Source of the DNA: SMYC01 sp963578475
Lineage (GTDB): Bacteria > Acidobacteriota > Vicinamibacteria > Marinacidobacterales > SMYC01
DNA: 64,000 nucleotides
NCBI GenBank assembly: GCA_963578475.1
Contig: CAUZCL010000004.1
Coordinates: forward strand, 87,022 to 151,021
Direction of reading: 5' to 3'
In this document: positions 47,837-56,741 of the stretch, in pieces
How positions within the stretch are numbered: position 1 is the stretch's first letter
Layout of the letters: each line of letters opens with the position of its first letter
Made by a program: the position numbers and the translations under genes
Notes under the pieces: model-generated
Told to the model about the DNA's origin: nothing
Database searches by the model: none
What the model saw: the letters and a program-made list of their open reading frames with translations, nothing else

Positions 47837-48870
47837 ATGAAGCTAGGAAGCTCGTTTCTGGCTTTCTTTCTGGCCGGCATGCTCGAGGCACAGGCGCCCG
47901 CTTACGACGCTCTCGTCGCGATAGCAAGCGAGCTAGAGCTTGCCTCCACCGCCGAGCCGGTATCCGAGCTTACGACCCGTCTCGCGGCCATCAACATTTC
48001 GAGCTGGGAGCGCTCGGAGAAAGTCGACTATCTGCTGGTGCGCGCCCGCCTCGCCGGCAAAGACTTCGAGTTGCGGGTCATGCGCCCGCGCTCACGCGAC
48101 CCGCTTCGCACCATCGACCGCATACGCAGAGCCGCCTATGAGGACGTCCCCGTTGCTGATGTCACTGCGTTTCGAGACCGGCTCACCAATGTGCGGAAAA
48201 CTATCGCCGAAGCTCGCGTCGAGCTTACGGAGCCCTCCGCCGAGCTCGCGCGACTCGCCATCCGCCATCTCGAGCAGCATGACGGCGTGGGCCAGGGTGA
48301 GCCGGTTCGCCAACCACAGCCGGCTGGCATCATCGGCTGGTACCGCGATCTCGAAGAGCGCGCGTCGAGTAATCAGCCCGAGCTCGCTGCCGACGTGAAC
48401 GAGACTCTCGAGGCCGTAATGGGTCTTCGCGATTGGCTCGAGGAGAAGCTCCCGGCGATGAGCACGCCCGCATGGATAGATCTCGAAGACTACGCCTGGT
48501 ACTTGAAAAACGTCCGGCTTCTGCCTTATTCCGTCGAGGACGTGCGGCGCATCGGAGCGCGGGAGCTCGACCGCGTGCTGACTTTCTTGAAAATCGAGGA
48601 GCACCGCAATCGAGGCCTTCCTGAGCTCGAGCTCGCGACGAGCAAGGACGAGCTCGACCGAAGGGTTGTCGAAGCCGAGCGGCAGATCCGAGCCATCATC
48701 AACGAGCAGAATCTGCTGACCTTTCCCCCGGACACGCAGACGTCGTTCGAGACCGACGTCTTCTTCACCCGTCGTCCCGAGGGCAAGCGTCACTTCTGGG
48801 AGGAGCTCTCCTATAGAAACGCGATCAACAATCACATCCATGCCTCGATCCCCGGCCATCGTTTCGACGG
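47837..48870 (+). pseudogene. DUF885 family protein, 3'-truncated
   Basis: AAGGAG precedes the ATG. A signal peptide opens the protein; EKVDYLLVRARLAGKDFELRVM and LEDYAWYLKNVRLLPYSVEDVRRIGARELDRV match DUF885 proteins, putative metallopeptidases of about 550-600 residues. The HASIPGH motif near residue 337 corresponds to the HEAIPGHH metal site. Directly after it homology stops and DHH-phosphoesterase sequence begins in another frame. About 200 C-terminal residues are missing; the frame ends at 48892. Confidence 0.75.
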
Positions 48871-49178
48871 TGATCGTGACCGATTTGCGTGACGTCGAGG
48901 GGTTGCCGGCCGGCAATCGCTTTCTCATCTACGCTTTGTTTCCGGAGGCCAACGTTTCCATCCGCATTGCCTGGGGCCCGGAGCGCGAGTTCGTGGTAGC
49001 AACGGTCGGCCACAGTATTTTCAATCGCACCTACCCCGTGCATGTGGGCGGTCTGATGTCGAGATATGGAGGCGGAGGCCACCGGGGCACGGGTGCTACG
49101 CCATTGTCAGCGGAGAATGCAGACGTGCTCATCGGCGAGCTCATCGTGAAGCTCAACGAAACGCCCGTCAGCGTCTGA
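48855..49178 (+). pseudogene. C-terminal fragment of DHH/DHHA1 phosphoesterase
   Basis: The frame VIVTDLRDVEGLPAGNRFLIYALFPEANVSIRI followed by VGHSIFNRTYPVHVGGLMSRYGGGGHRGTG is the DHHA1 domain of exopolyphosphatase-like DHH proteins. The N-terminal DHH catalytic half is absent. It abuts the truncated DUF885 gene. Confidence 0.75.
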
Positions 49179-49542
49179 CCTCGAGCGTCAGGCCATTCAA
49201 GCCTTCGACGCGTACGGTCTCCCCTTTCGGAACCTCCTGCTCTCCTTTGGCAAGCTCCGCCATCCACAATTCTCCCCGCAGTTTTACATAACCTCGCGGG
49301 GCGAGCGGCTCTTCGGTCACAGCCTTCTCCCCCAGCATCCACATGTGGGCCTCACGTTCCTTGAAGTCGTAATGCGGCTTCAGGATCGGATAGAAAAAGA
49401 CGTCTTTGACGAGCCACCCGATGAAAACGAGCACAGAAGCCAGGAGCGACAGCGAGAGCCAATAATGCGCGCCGACAAGAAGCGCAATCAGAACGCCCCA
49501 CCCTGGAATCTGGAGCAGCCAGTAGCGCCAAAAGAAGGTCAA
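49168..49542 (-). CDS. Short NfeD-like membrane protein
   Basis: The 124-residue protein has two membrane helices (residues 10-50) and a C-terminal OB fold (GEKAVTEEPLAPRGYVKLRGELWMAE, VPKGETVRVEGLNGLTLEV), i.e. NfeD1b-type without protease domain. It overlaps fxsA by 4 bp, coupled translation. Confidence 0.85.
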   Translation of the reverse strand: MTFFWRYWLLQIPGWGVLIALLVGAHYWLSLSLLASVLVFIGWLVKDVFFYPILKPHYDFKEREAHMWMLGEKAVTEEPLAPRGYVKLRGELWMAELAKGEQEVPKGETVRVEGLNGLTLEVRR

Positions 49543-50024
49543 TGCACTTTGTACTTGGGCGGCGGCGGCGTACCGGGCTCGAACGGCTCGGGGGGAACGT
49601 CAATGACGGGGCCCGCCTCGCTGGGAAACCCCATGCCGGCAACGTCCACGTGAACGCGATTCTCGTCGATCGCCTTTCGCAAACGGTTCATCGCGACAGT
49701 CTTGACGGCCTCACGAAACACGGGTACGAGGAGAAGAAAGCCGAAAGCGTCCGTCAGTATTCCCGGGGTGATGAGCAAGGCTCCCGCGACGAGAATCATG
49801 ACGCCGTCGGCGAGCGAGCCTGCGGGAAGGTCGCCGCGCGCCATTTGGTCCTGAGCTCGCCCCAAAACGGCGAGTCCCTGTCGACGTGCGAGTGAGGCGC
49901 CCACGACACCGGTAACAGCGATCAAGCCCAGAGTGGGGAGCGTGCCAAGGTGACTCCCGACCTCGAGAAGCAGCGCGAGCTCGATCGCCGGAACGAGGAT
50001 GAAGAGCAAAAGGAGCATTCCCAT
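49539..50024 (-). CDS. fxsA: FxsA family cytoplasmic-membrane protein
   Basis: The 161-residue protein has LFILVPAIELALLLEVGSHLG, ARRQGLAVLGRAQDQMARG and ILVAGALLITPGILTDAFGFLLLVP, matching FxsA, known from E. coli as suppressor of F exclusion of phage T7. Three membrane segments and a soluble proline-rich tail are present. Confidence 0.88.
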   Translation of the reverse strand: MGMLLLLFILVPAIELALLLEVGSHLGTLPTLGLIAVTGVVGASLARRQGLAVLGRAQDQMARGDLPAGSLADGVMILVAGALLITPGILTDAFGFLLLVPVFREAVKTVAMNRLRKAIDENRVHVDVAGMGFPSEAGPVIDVPPEPFEPGTPPPPKYKVH

Positions 50025-50080
50025 GCCCCTATTGTATTCCGCGATTCAGGTTGCGACCGGCTTTCTGCTGCCCGCTTCGG

Positions 50081-50677
50081 CTAAGGGGTTTTGACGCGCC
50101 GGATGACGGGATAGTACTGCACGAAGACGTTGTCGTCCTTGGCATGCTCGACGTGACAGTCATGGCAGCTCGCGCGCTCGAATCTGCTCGCACGATCGGC
50201 CAGGCCGGACGAGCCAGAAAACGCATAATAAGACCATTCTTCGTCGAAACGGCCGACGTCCTTGACAGCAATCTCGAGGCCATGAAAATCACCCGAGAAT
50301 AGGCCAGATCCGAAATGGGCTTTCTCGCGCGCTCCATAGAGGGTCATCGCGAGCATGGTCTGATCGGGGAACGCTCCCGTCTCGACATAATGCTGATAAG
50401 CGCTCGGCTCTATATAGACGTTGTGGAACATGTCGTGGCTCGGTGGCTCCGGGCCATAAGTCAGGCCGAGAGACTAGCCGACGAATACCCAAGACTCGAA
50501 ACCGTCGGGAAGCAGCAAGTCCCCTCCATCGTCGTAACGCGGGGTCGTTTCGTCGTCCGAAAGGCCGACGGCAAGAGCGATCCCCACGGAGAGCACGAGT
50601 GCAAGTGCGATAAATCCAATACCGAGTGTGCGCGTGATGGCCTCCCTTTTGTCGATAATCGACAAGAGAATACTCAA
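50081..50677 (-). pseudogene. Cytochrome P460 family protein with in-frame TAG
   Basis: A signal anchor (IGFIALALVLSVGIALAVG) leads to LLPDGFESWVFVG, then TAG at 50476-50474, then in the same frame SLGLTYGPEPPSHDMFHNVYIEPSAYQHY and a normal end with heme motif CHDCH (CxxCH). The family oxidises hydroxylamine or is of unknown role. A single base change would restore a 198-residue protein. Confidence 0.8.
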
Positions 50678-50908
50678 CTCATGTCGGCTGTCAAGGGGAG
50701 AGAATCATTTGCCTCTGCGCGGGTAGAAAACAGGCTCTGGTCTAGTGTCGGAATAGTTGCGAGCCTTTGAGTTCGACGCGGCATATGCTAGTGTTCTGCC
50801 TCATTGCCGATCGCCGACAGGAGACCATCTCTTTGCTTGCGACCTATCTCCTCCTCAAACTCCCGCTAACGGAATCCTTGCTCGCTGAAGCCTCGAGGCA
50901 TTGCTGAT
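50678..50908. other. Intergenic region upstream of lactate permease
   Basis: Divergent P460 and lctP genes face away from this 231-bp region. No clear consensus promoter or repeat was found. Confidence 0.3.
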
Positions 50909-52684
50909 ATGGAAACCTACTTTCTGTCACTGCTTTCACTGGCCCCCGTGTTCACCGTGGCGCTCTTTCTCGTCATTCTTCGATGGCCTGCGAGCCGCGC
51001 GATGCCACTCTCCTACCTCGTGGCCGCGGGGCTCGCGCTCTTCGTGTGGAAGGTCCCGGGCATTCAAGTGGCTGCGGCAACGGTAAACGGCCTGATCGTC
51101 GCCGGCACGCTCTTGTACATCATCTTCGGCGCCATCCTGCTCTTGAACACGCTCCAGGAAAGCGGCGCCTTACGCACCATCCGTCGTGGTTTTACTGACA
51201 TAACGCCCGACCGCCGGATTCAAGTCATCATCATCGCGTGGCTCTTCGGCTCTTTCATCGAGGGGTCAGCCGGCTTCGGAACGCCGGCCGCCGTCGCCGT
51301 GCCTCTTCTTGTCGGACTCGGCTTTCCCGCGCTCGCCGCTGTCGTCGCGGGCATGCTCATCCAGAGCACGCCCGTGTCCTTCGGCGCGGCCGGAACCCCG
51401 ATCCTCGTCGGCGTGAGCACCGGCCTGGCTCGCGCCGAGAACGTCGAAGCGTTCGCTGCCGCGGGCGGCTTTCACGAATGGGCCGACTTTCTGGCAATGA
51501 TCGGCACGAAAGTCGCGTTTCTCCACGCTATCGCGGGAACGCTCGTCCCACTCATCGTGCTCGGTTTCATGACGCGGTTTTTCGGAGAGAACCGTTCCTT
51601 TGCGGACGGTTTCCAGGTCTGGCGCTTCGCTCTTTTCGCAGCCTTCTCGATGACCATTCCGTACACCATCGTCGCGAATCTGCTCGGGCCCGAATTTCCG
51701 GCGCTTCTCGGCGGGCTCACGGGCCTTGCAATCGTCGTCACGGCGGCGAAGCGAGGCCTCTTCATACCGGACCCCTCGGATTACTGGGACTTTCCCAACA
51801 AAGACAAATGGGATCCGGAGTGGTCGGGGACCATTGAGATCCGCGACGACAGCACCAAGGCCGCGATGAGCTCCCTGATGGCGTGGGCGCCTTATGGCCT
51901 GGTCGGGCTCCTCCTCGTGCTGACTCGGCTCCGGGCCCTTCCGTTCTCCGGCTGGCTGAACGCCTGGTCGGTGCGGTGGCCAGACATCCTCGGCTCGTCC
52001 ATCACGGCGAGCTTCCAGCCGCTCTTTCTGCCCGGAACCATTTTCATCGTTGTGTCGCTGACCACTTTCCTCCTCCATCGGATCGCCACGGCTTCTTACG
52101 GGAAAGCCTGGTCGAGCGCGATCAAAACGACAATCGCGGCCTCCATAGCACTCGTCTTCACCGTTCCCATGGTGCAAGTCTTCATCAATAGTGGCGGCGG
52201 GGCGGCCGGTTTCGATCGGATGCCCATAGCACTCGCAGACGGCGTCGCGTCCATCGTGGGGAGCGCCTGGCCGATTTTCGCACCTTTCATCGGAGGCCTT
52301 GGCGCCTTTGTCGCGGGGAGCAACACGGTGAGCAACATGATGTTCTCGCTGTTCCAGTTCGGCGTCGGCGAGCGCATCGGCGTCGACCCGAGCTGGATGG
52401 TGGCGCTTCAAGCCGTTGGAGGCGCCGCGGGGAACATGATCTGCGTCCATAACGTCGTCGCCGCCTCGGCGGTCGTCGGGCTTTTGGGAAAAGAAGGGAC
52501 CGTCATACGCATGACGATCCTTCCCTTCGTGTACTACGCGCTCCTTCCGGGATCCATCGGCTACTTCATCGTCTTCTACGCCGACAAAGGACTCTTGAAC
52601 GCGGGCACGGTGCTCGTCGCCGCCATCATCGCCTTCGCTGTCTACTTCGTCTCGTCCCAGCTTCGCCAAGGAAGTTCGTCGTGA
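50909..52684 (+). CDS. lctP: L-lactate permease (LctP/LldP family)
   Basis: The 591-residue inner-membrane transporter with about 13 helices carries LctP motifs: WLFGSFIEGSAGFGTPAAVAVPLLVGLGFP, ALLGGLTGL and GSNTVSNMMFSLFQFGV, plus the C-terminal QAVGGAAGNMICVHNVVAASAVVGL. It imports lactate or glycolate with protons. The stop overlaps the M20 start by 4 bp. Confidence 0.93.
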   Translation: METYFLSLLSLAPVFTVALFLVILRWPASRAMPLSYLVAAGLALFVWKVPGIQVAAATVNGLIVAGTLLYIIFGAILLLNTLQESGALRTIRRGFTDITPDRRIQVIIIAWLFGSFIEGSAGFGTPAAVAVPLLVGLGFPALAAVVAGMLIQSTPVSFGAAGTPILVGVSTGLARAENVEAFAAAGGFHEWADFLAMIGTKVAFLHAIAGTLVPLIVLGFMTRFFGENRSFADGFQVWRFALFAAFSMTIPYTIVANLLGPEFPALLGGLTGLAIVVTAAKRGLFIPDPSDYWDFPNKDKWDPEWSGTIEIRDDSTKAAMSSLMAWAPYGLVGLLLVLTRLRALPFSGWLNAWSVRWPDILGSSITASFQPLFLPGTIFIVVSLTTFLLHRIATASYGKAWSSAIKTTIAASIALVFTVPMVQVFINSGGGAAGFDRMPIALADGVASIVGSAWPIFAPFIGGLGAFVAGSNTVSNMMFSLFQFGVGERIGVDPSWMVALQAVGGAAGNMICVHNVVAASAVVGLLGKEGTVIRMTILPFVYYALLPGSIGYFIVFYADKGLLNAGTVLVAAIIAFAVYFVSSQLRQGSSS

Positions 52685-53144
52685 GAATCGTCTACGTCTT
52701 GTTCGCCATCGGGCTCGCGGCCGGCTCGAGCGCACAATCGCTCGAGGACGAGACCGTGTCCCGCCTCGCAGAATATCTTCGCATCGACACGATAAACCCT
52801 CCGGGGAACGAGTCGAACGCCGTCGATTTTTTCGCGAAACTTCTCGACGCCGAGGGCATCGCCTACGAATCAGCGGAGTCCGCACCGGGACGCGCGGAAA
52901 CCTCTGGGCCCGGCTCGAAGGCGGCCACTTCCCAGACGCCCGCGTCGTCCCGTCCATTTCGACCGGCTTCACCGACAGCCACTTTTTGAGGGATCTCGGC
53001 ATCGTCTGCTACGGCTTCGACCCAACCATCGTCCCGGTCGAGATCGAAGGCTCCGTCCACGGCAACGATGAAAGAGTTCCTGTCGCGTCCTTGCGAAACA
53101 GCGTTCGGCATCTTCTCGAGATCCTCGAGCTCGTCGTCTACTGA
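52681..53144 (+). pseudogene. M20 family peptidase with internal deletion
   Basis: A signal peptide and LAEYLRIDTINPPGNESNAVDFFAKLL give a normal M20 start. At about 52894 the frame shifts (to GNLWARLEGG) and sequence jumps straight to HFPDARVVPSISTGFTDSHFLRDLGIVCYGF and ERVPVASLRNSVRHLLEILE, the extreme C-terminus. The whole metal-binding centre and dimerisation domain, about 300 residues, is missing. Confidence 0.8.
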
Positions 53145-53202
53145 TCGCTCCATTGCGGGGTTCCACCCTTAGAGACGTAGTTTGGCGCACGCTGCCCGGC
53201 GC

Positions 53203-53985
53203 TTAATCCTGGATGGGCACGAGGCGTGCGTCCCAGCCTTCATTGGTCTCCGGAAACTCACGCCCCAAACGCTCCGCCACCGTGCTCATCGCGGCTTGCG
53301 CTTCCGACAGGCTCGTGCCTTCCGCGAGACGGCCGTAGACCGCCAACCCGCGCTTCTGCCTCTCGTTCTCGCGGCCCGCCAAAGCAAGAGGTATCCAGAG
53401 ATCCGGTTGGACGCCTAAAATGTGGACGCTATGGAAATCAGGCCGCACCACGCCAATCACGGTGTAAGGCTCGTCATCGAGCCGTATCGTTTTCCCCAAA
53501 ATACCCGGATCGCCGCCATAGACCCGCTGCCACAAGCCGTAGCTCAAGATGACGACGCGATCTTACCGGGCTCGTCGTCGCCAGGACGCATCGTCCGGCC
53601 GAGAGCGGGCTCCACTCCGAGCAGATCGAAGTAGTTCGCCGTCACCATGTGTGTCAGCGGGACGAGCGGCTCGTCGACCGACGTCACGCGAAAGCTGGAA
53701 TTGAAGAGCGCCGCGAGCTCCGTGAAAGACGGGTTGGCCTGCCGAGACCGGCACGCGATTCGTACCGCCTCGCGGTGTCTAATCCTCCCAGAGCATGACG
53801 ATGCGATCGGAATCGCGATACGGAAGACCTTGGAGAACAACGCCATTGACGACGCTGAAGATCGCGGTGTTCGCTCCGATCCCGAGCGCGAGTGCTGCCG
53901 CCGCCATGAACGTGTACATGGGGCTGCGGACGAGTGTTCGAAGGGCGTAACGCACATCTCGAGCAATGCTGGAGATACTGGACAT
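53203..53985 (-). pseudogene. ADOP-type ABC permease, N-terminal fragment
   Basis: Frames from 53985 down encode DVRYALRTLVRSPMYTF, a membrane helix and AIFSVVNGVVL, then (shift) MVTANYFDLLGVEPALGRT, then (shift) YGLWQRVYGGDPGILGKTIRLDDEPYTVIGVV. This is the start and part of the MacB-like periplasmic core of acidobacterial orphan permeases. Sequence ends after about 260 of about 850 residues. A fuller relative is at 56742-59269. Confidence 0.75.
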
Positions 53986-54030
53986 GGCTCATTATTAGCA
54001 CGGTTCAAAGCACCATGAGTATGATGGGCG

Positions 54031-54693
54031 ATGCCCTTCGACCGAGTGCTCCGCCAGCTCATTTACGAGACCATAGCCCGCACGGGGCGACCTCCTTCTC
54101 ATGAGGCAATGACGGAGTACCGAGGCTTTACTCGCGACGAGGTCGACGCTGCGCTCGTGAAGCTCGAAGAGCAGCACGCTATAGCACTCGCCCCGACAAC
54201 CCGCAATGTATGGATGGCGCATCCGTTCTCGGCGGTGCCGACACCGTTCGCCGTTGTTAGCGACAACACCACCTATTGGGCGAACTGCGCCTGGGACATG
54301 CTGGCGATCCCGGCGCTTCTCGAGCTCGACGCTCGCGCCGAGCCACGCTGCGCGGAGAGCGGCGAGCCAATGCCCATGGCCTTTCGCGCAGGAGAGCTTG
54401 TCGAGGGCGAGGGCCTAATCCATTTAGTGGTGCCGCCTCGTCGCTTCTGGGAGAATGTCGGCTATACGTGAGCCACCATCCTATTCTTCCGGTCGGAAGA
54501 GCTCGTCGCCCGTTGGTGTGAACGACAAGACGTGGAGCGCGGCGCTACGCTACCACTCGCGATTGGCTGGCGCCTCGGCCAACTTTGGTATCGCGATCGG
54601 CTGGACGAGAGCTGGGCGCCAAAGACCGTGGAAACGGTACGCTCGATTTTCGCGAGCCTTGGCCTGACGGGAGATTTTTGGACAGTGGGGTAA
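54031..54693 (+). CDS. Alkylmercury lyase (MerB)-like protein, predicted selenoprotein
   Basis: One frame of 220 codons has a single internal TGA at 54469-54471. Residues 1-50 form a winged-helix-like N-terminal domain. WANCAWD (Cys86, Asp89) matches the MerB catalytic C-x2-D. After ENVGYT the TGA is codon 147, followed by ATILFFRSEELVARWCE. Relatives have Cys there, the second catalytic cysteine (C96/D99/C159 in plasmid MerB; spacing 86/89/147 here). The 73 codons beyond remain open and end at 54693. A SECIS-like hairpin follows the TGA. MerB splits carbon-mercury bonds; distant homologues may have other substrates. Alternative: a nonsense mutation TGC/TGT to TGA. Selenocysteine genes sel are not in this window. 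Confidence 0.75.
54469..54518 (+). promoter_or_regulatory. Candidate bacterial SECIS element
   Basis: The hairpin at 54484-54501 has stem TTCTTCC / GGAAGAG (one U-G) and apical loop GGTC, starting 19 nt after the TGA. E. coli fdhF also has GGUC in its apical loop with the loop about 18 nt after its UGA. An outer helix CACCA (54474-54478) / TGGTG (54514-54518) can extend it. All bacterial SECIS rules (stem at least 4 bp, G in the first two loop bases, 16-37 nt spacing) are met. Confidence 0.7.
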
Positions 54694-54791
54694 GAGAGTT
54701 GTCCTCGAAAAAGGGCGCTCGGGGCCGTAAGCGATTGATTTCAAACAATCTAAAAATGGCACGGAACGTGCGTATGTACTATAAAAGCGGC

Positions 54792-55529
54792 ATGCGAATA
54801 CCGATGATTGTGATCCTTGGCTTTTTGGCGAGCCTGCTACCGCACATGGCCAACGCACAGGAAGAGACTGATTTTCGTTTCGGGATCCCGCGAGGCGCCG
54901 TCTCCATCCGCGGCGGCTACATGACTGCCTCGGCCAACAGTGATGTATACGATTTCATCACCGAGACACTCACGATCGAAAAGGGTGACTTCAACACCCC
55001 GGTGTTCGGCCTCGACGTTGCGCTCGTCGTTCATCCCCGTATCGACGTTCTCGTCGGCTTCGAGTTGTCCAAATCGACGACTCGGTCCGACTATCGCGAC
55101 TTCGAAGAGGACAACGGTTCTCCCATCATGCAGACAACGGCGCTCTCGATGTTTCCCTTCTCGGGTAGCGTCAAGTTTTACCTTACCCCTCGAGGACGGG
55201 ATATCAGCCGTTTTGCGTTTGTACCTTCGAAGGCACGTGCTTATGTTGGAGGCGGCGCTGGTCTCATGTGGTACCGGCTGGCGCAAATCGGTGATTTCGT
55301 CGATTTCGTCGACTTGTCAATATTTAGCGGCGAGTTCGCATCGAGCGGATTCGGCCTAGAGGCGCACGTGTTCGGCGGCGTGGACCTCCAGTTGAACCCG
55401 GCTATATATCTTTCGTTCGAGGGACGCTACATGTTGGCGGATGCCGGTTTGTCGGGGGACTTCGTGGGCTTCGACCCAATCGACCTTTCGGGCTTCCGGA
55501 TCACCGCCGGTCTCAACTACAGCTTTTGA
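54792..55529 (+). CDS. Outer-membrane beta-barrel protein
   Basis: With the ATG at 54792 the 245-residue product has a signal peptide (about residues 1-24). Alternating beta strands follow (VSIRGGYMTAS, VDVLVGFELSKS, RAYVGGGAGLMWYR, LSFEGRYML) and it ends in Phe (GFRITAGLNYSF), the usual barrel-assembly signal. OmpW/OprF-like size. Upstream in-frame ATGs (54756, 54774) would add residues before the signal peptide. Function is unknown. Confidence 0.75.
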   Translation: MRIPMIVILGFLASLLPHMANAQEETDFRFGIPRGAVSIRGGYMTASANSDVYDFITETLTIEKGDFNTPVFGLDVALVVHPRIDVLVGFELSKSTTRSDYRDFEEDNGSPIMQTTALSMFPFSGSVKFYLTPRGRDISRFAFVPSKARAYVGGGAGLMWYRLAQIGDFVDFVDLSIFSGEFASSGFGLEAHVFGGVDLQLNPAIYLSFEGRYMLADAGLSGDFVGFDPIDLSGFRITAGLNYSF

Positions 55530-55562
55530 GTTAGAATACTAGAATATCAGAGGAGGAACGCT

Positions 55563-56702
55563 ATGAAATCCGCACTCCTTTTCGCTGCGCTCTTTGCCGG
55601 TCAAGCCGACGTCGACCGGCTTTGGGTTCCCTGGCTGGGCTGCTGGCAGCTCGTCGAGAACGAGCACCGCGAACCTATCATCGGAGAATCCGACCCCACA
55701 CGCGGCCAAGACGTTCCCCAGCGGGGGCTGATGTGCTTGAGCCCCTCGCCCGACGGTGCCGGTGTCACGGTTACAACCGTGGCGGGAGACGAGGCCTTCC
55801 TCGAGGAGACACTCATCGCCGACACCGCGAGAAACCCGTCGACGAAAGGCAGCTGCAGCGGATGGCAGACGACGGAATGGTCCAATGACGGATTTCGCCT
55901 CTTCAACAAAGCCGAGCTGACTTGCGAAGACAATCGCAAGCTCGAAGTGTCCGGCCTAAGTATGATGACGCGGCGCTCGACCTGGGTAGATATCCAAATT
56001 GTCGAAAGCCAAGCCGGCCGCGCCGTGCTCATTCGACGCTACCGTCCCGCAGACGAGCAAGACATCCTGGATGCGGGGCTCCCGGCCCTTCCGAGCGAGC
56101 TCGCCGAGCGTAGCTTCAAAGCGCGTTTTTATCTAACGAACCCTCTAGACACGAATGATGTGATCGAAGCCGCACAAAAAGTCGCACCCGAGGCCGTCGA
56201 GGCGGCCGTGCTCGAGCACGAAGAAGCCTTCGAGCTCGACGCCGACGCGCTCATGCGGATGGACGATGCCGGCATTCGTCCAGGGCTCATCGACTTGATG
56301 GTCGCGCTCTCTTTTCCCGAGCAATTCGTCGTCAAAAGCGGCGATGAAGGCGGCATAGGAGGTTTCGGCTTCCCAGGCTATCTAGGAGTCCCAAGCTCGA
56401 TGAGGCATCCGTATTATCTGGCCCCTTTCAGCTATTACTACTGGTATGCGCCTTATGACTCGCGCTACGTTATCGCACCGGTCTCGGCGCGCCAAGTGTC
56501 CCAAGGCCTCGTGAGTCGGCAGGGCTATGCGCAGGTTTCGCCTCGACCAGGCGCACGACGCGCGCGCTTCCTCGGCGGCAACGGGTCAGGCGGCGGGAGC
56601 GGTATGTCATCGGGCGGCTCCTCCGGAGGGAGCGTCAGCGGGCAGGGTTACTCGAGCGGCGGCTCCTCAGGGCGCACGGCGAAACCCAAGAGCAACAACT
56701 AA
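55563..56702 (+). CDS. Secreted protein of unknown function with Gly/Ser-rich tail
   Basis: The 379-residue protein has GGAGG before the ATG and a short signal sequence. LWVPWLGCWQLVENE and MCLSPSPDGAGVTVTTV give a lipocalin-like start, seen in uncharacterised acidobacterial proteins. VLEHEEAFELDADALMRMDDAGIRPGLIDLMVAL is helical. Residues 280-320 are Tyr/Pro-rich, and the last 45 residues are Gly/Ser repeats (SGGGSGMSSGGSSGG). It follows the barrel gene by 33 bp. Confidence 0.6.
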   Translation: MKSALLFAALFAGQADVDRLWVPWLGCWQLVENEHREPIIGESDPTRGQDVPQRGLMCLSPSPDGAGVTVTTVAGDEAFLEETLIADTARNPSTKGSCSGWQTTEWSNDGFRLFNKAELTCEDNRKLEVSGLSMMTRRSTWVDIQIVESQAGRAVLIRRYRPADEQDILDAGLPALPSELAERSFKARFYLTNPLDTNDVIEAAQKVAPEAVEAAVLEHEEAFELDADALMRMDDAGIRPGLIDLMVALSFPEQFVVKSGDEGGIGGFGFPGYLGVPSSMRHPYYLAPFSYYYWYAPYDSRYVIAPVSARQVSQGLVSRQGYAQVSPRPGARRARFLGGNGSGGGSGMSSGGSSGGSVSGQGYSSGGSSGRTAKPKSNN

Positions 56703-56741
56703 TCTGACGCGCACCGCAATCAGTTGGCGCGCGGGTAGTCG

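Noticed and set aside
1514..50677. TAG read as an amino acid (amber recoding), since the M19 and P460 genes both have in-frame TAG
   Set aside because: Intact genes such as prfB, the APC permease and the S9 peptidase end with TAG, and the M19 gene also has a frameshift. Ordinary nonsense changes explain both.
51266..53002. 578-residue minus-strand open frame opposite the lactate permease
   Set aside because: Composition is Arg/Glu-rich shadow coding opposite a clear LctP gene. No recognisable domain.
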